From: Thermoplasmata archaeon
GTDB lineage: Archaea > Thermoplasmatota > Thermoplasmata > UBA184
Length of the DNA stretch: 13,665 bases
Direction: 5' to 3'
Assembly: GCA_030042855.1 (NCBI GenBank)
Contig: JASHYU010000113.1
Coordinates: forward strand, 1 to 13,665
A program made the position numbers and the translations under genes. A model generated the notes under the pieces. It ran no database searches. It was given only the letters and a program-made list of their open reading frames with translations, and was not told the origin of the DNA. Below, one piece after another: positions 12,825-13,665 of this stretch. Within the stretch, counting starts at the first letter, position 1. Each line of letters starts with the position of its first letter.

Positions 12825-13665
12825 CGTACGGGAGCACCCCGCCGGCCCGGTAGTACTCGACCTCCGTGGGGGACTGGAGGCGGGCGACCGTCTCGAACGT
12901 GCGAGTCCGACCCTCCGGACCGGTCGCGGTCACGCGGACGGTCGCGCCGGGCGCGAGGTCCGTGCCTTCGGAGAGCGCGAGATCGTACGTCTCGCGTCCG
13001 GTGAGCCCGAGGGACCGGGCCCCCTCGCCGGACCTGAACGCGAGCGGGAGGACCCCCATCTGCACGAGGTTCGACCGGTGGATCCGCTCGTATCCCTCGG
13101 CGATCACCGCGCCGACGCCGAGGAGTCGCGGACCCTTGGCGGCCCAGTCCCGGGAGCTCCCCTGCCCGTAGTTGCGGCCCGCGATCACGAACAGCGGCGT
13201 GCCGTCGGCCCGGTACCGCTCGGACGCCTCGAAGATCGTCGTGGTCTCGCCGCTCGGGACGTGGACCGTGTAGCCGCCCTCGCGCGGCGCGGCGAGCTGG
13301 TTCTTCAACCGCACGTTCGCGAACGTGCCCCGGATCATGACCTCGTGGTGTCCGCGCCGGGCGCCGTAGGTGTTGAACTCCGCGGGCGGAACGCCGTGCT
13401 CGCGGAGGTACCGGCCGGCCGGGGTGTCCTCGGGGATCTCGCCCGCCGGCGAGATGTGGTCGGTCGAGACCTGGTCGCCGAGGAGCGCGAGGACGCGCGC
13501 CCCCCGCACCAGGATCCCGTCCCGGGGCAGGAGCGGCGGCGGAAGGTGGAGGTACGGGGCCTCGGCGAGGTACGTCGACTGGCTCGACCACGGGTAGCGG
13601 CTCCCCGAGGGCGGATCGAGCGACTCCCAGTGGGAGTCCCCGATCTCGATCGCCCGGTACTTCTC
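12799..13665 (-). CDS. acnA: Aconitate hydratase A, C-terminal part (5' end beyond the window)
   Basis: 288 codons plus stop, open to the right edge. This is the end of the third domain, the linker and the swivelling fourth domain of an AcnA/IRP-type aconitase: VLALLGDQVSTDHISPAG (linker hallmark), EFNTYGARRGHHEVMIRGTF, and GRNYGQGSSRDWAAKGP, whose SSR triad contacts substrate. The enzyme interconverts citrate and isocitrate in the TCA cycle in the cytoplasm. The 4Fe-4S cysteines lie in the missing N-terminal part, so activity cannot be judged in full. A GTG inside the frame near 13509 could mimic a start, but homologous sequence continues upstream through WSSQSTYLAEAPYL to the edge. The 3' end overlaps the methyltransferase gene. 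Confidence 0.93.
   Translation of the reverse strand, partial: EKYRAIEIGDSHWESLDPPSGSRYPWSSQSTYLAEAPYLHLPPPLLPRDGILVRGARVLALLGDQVSTDHISPAGEIPEDTPAGRYLREHGVPPAEFNTYGARRGHHEVMIRGTFANVRLKNQLAAPREGGYTVHVPSGETTTIFEASERYRADGTPLFVIAGRNYGQGSSRDWAAKGPRLLGVGAVIAEGYERIHRSNLVQMGVLPLAFRSGEGARSLGLTGRETYDLALSEGTDLAPGATVRVTATGPEGRTRTFETVARLQSPTEVEYYRAGGVLPYVMRHRFAA

Noticed and set aside
1..13665. tRNA, rRNA, integrase or transposase genes
   Set aside because: None was recognised on either strand in the intergenic stretches. A covariance-model scan was not possible here.

Overview
The window reads as a piece of a GC-rich archaeal chromosome, most likely an acid-associated Thermoplasmatota lineage. The main argument is a very large secreted protein whose N-terminal half is a thermopsin-type acid protease, in the architecture used by high-GC Thermoplasmata. 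Supporting signs are CCAAA/TATA-like promoter motifs, purine Shine-Dalgarno (SD) sites in front of some genes, and apparently leaderless starts in front of others. I see no mobile element, CRISPR array, tRNA or rRNA.

Layout. On the minus strand: (1) the 5' 655 codons of a class III nucleotide cyclase fused to a TolB/FlgO-like domain and TPR repeats, running off the left edge (1-1966); (2) a secreted right-handed beta-helix protein of 490 aa (2075-3547); (3) a 492-base gap holding a promoter motif, a long structured leader for gene 2 and tandem hairpins at the end of gene 4; (4) a 1652-aa thermopsin-family secreted protein ending in six Cys-paired repeats of about 111 aa (4040-8998). After a 334-base divergent gap, the plus strand carries a DrrAB-like ABC exporter pair (9333-10136 and 10114-10953). 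A minus-strand HAD-superfamily hydrolase converges on it (10978-11832). A divergent promoter region then leads to a plus-strand SAM-dependent methyltransferase (11997-12824). Its 3' end overlaps by 26 bases the convergent 3' end of an aconitase A gene, whose N-terminal part lies beyond the right edge.

How it may fit together. The two secreted genes share a near-identical promoter motif (15 of 18 bases) and a matching element starting at their stop codons, so they may be co-regulated: an extracellular acid protease and a beta-helix surface or polymer-binding protein. The cyclase lies 108 bases downstream of the beta-helix gene and could be co-transcribed with it. The exporter, hydrolase, methyltransferase and aconitase look like ordinary chromosomal genes.

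Most worth following up: the abrupt codon-usage switch between repeats 1 and 2 of the thermopsin array, the complete absence of N-glycosylation sequons from the array against 15 in the rest of the protein, the shared 5' and 3' control elements of the two secreted genes, and the structured leader of about 300 nt. These are observations from sequence alone. None was tested by database search or folding software.
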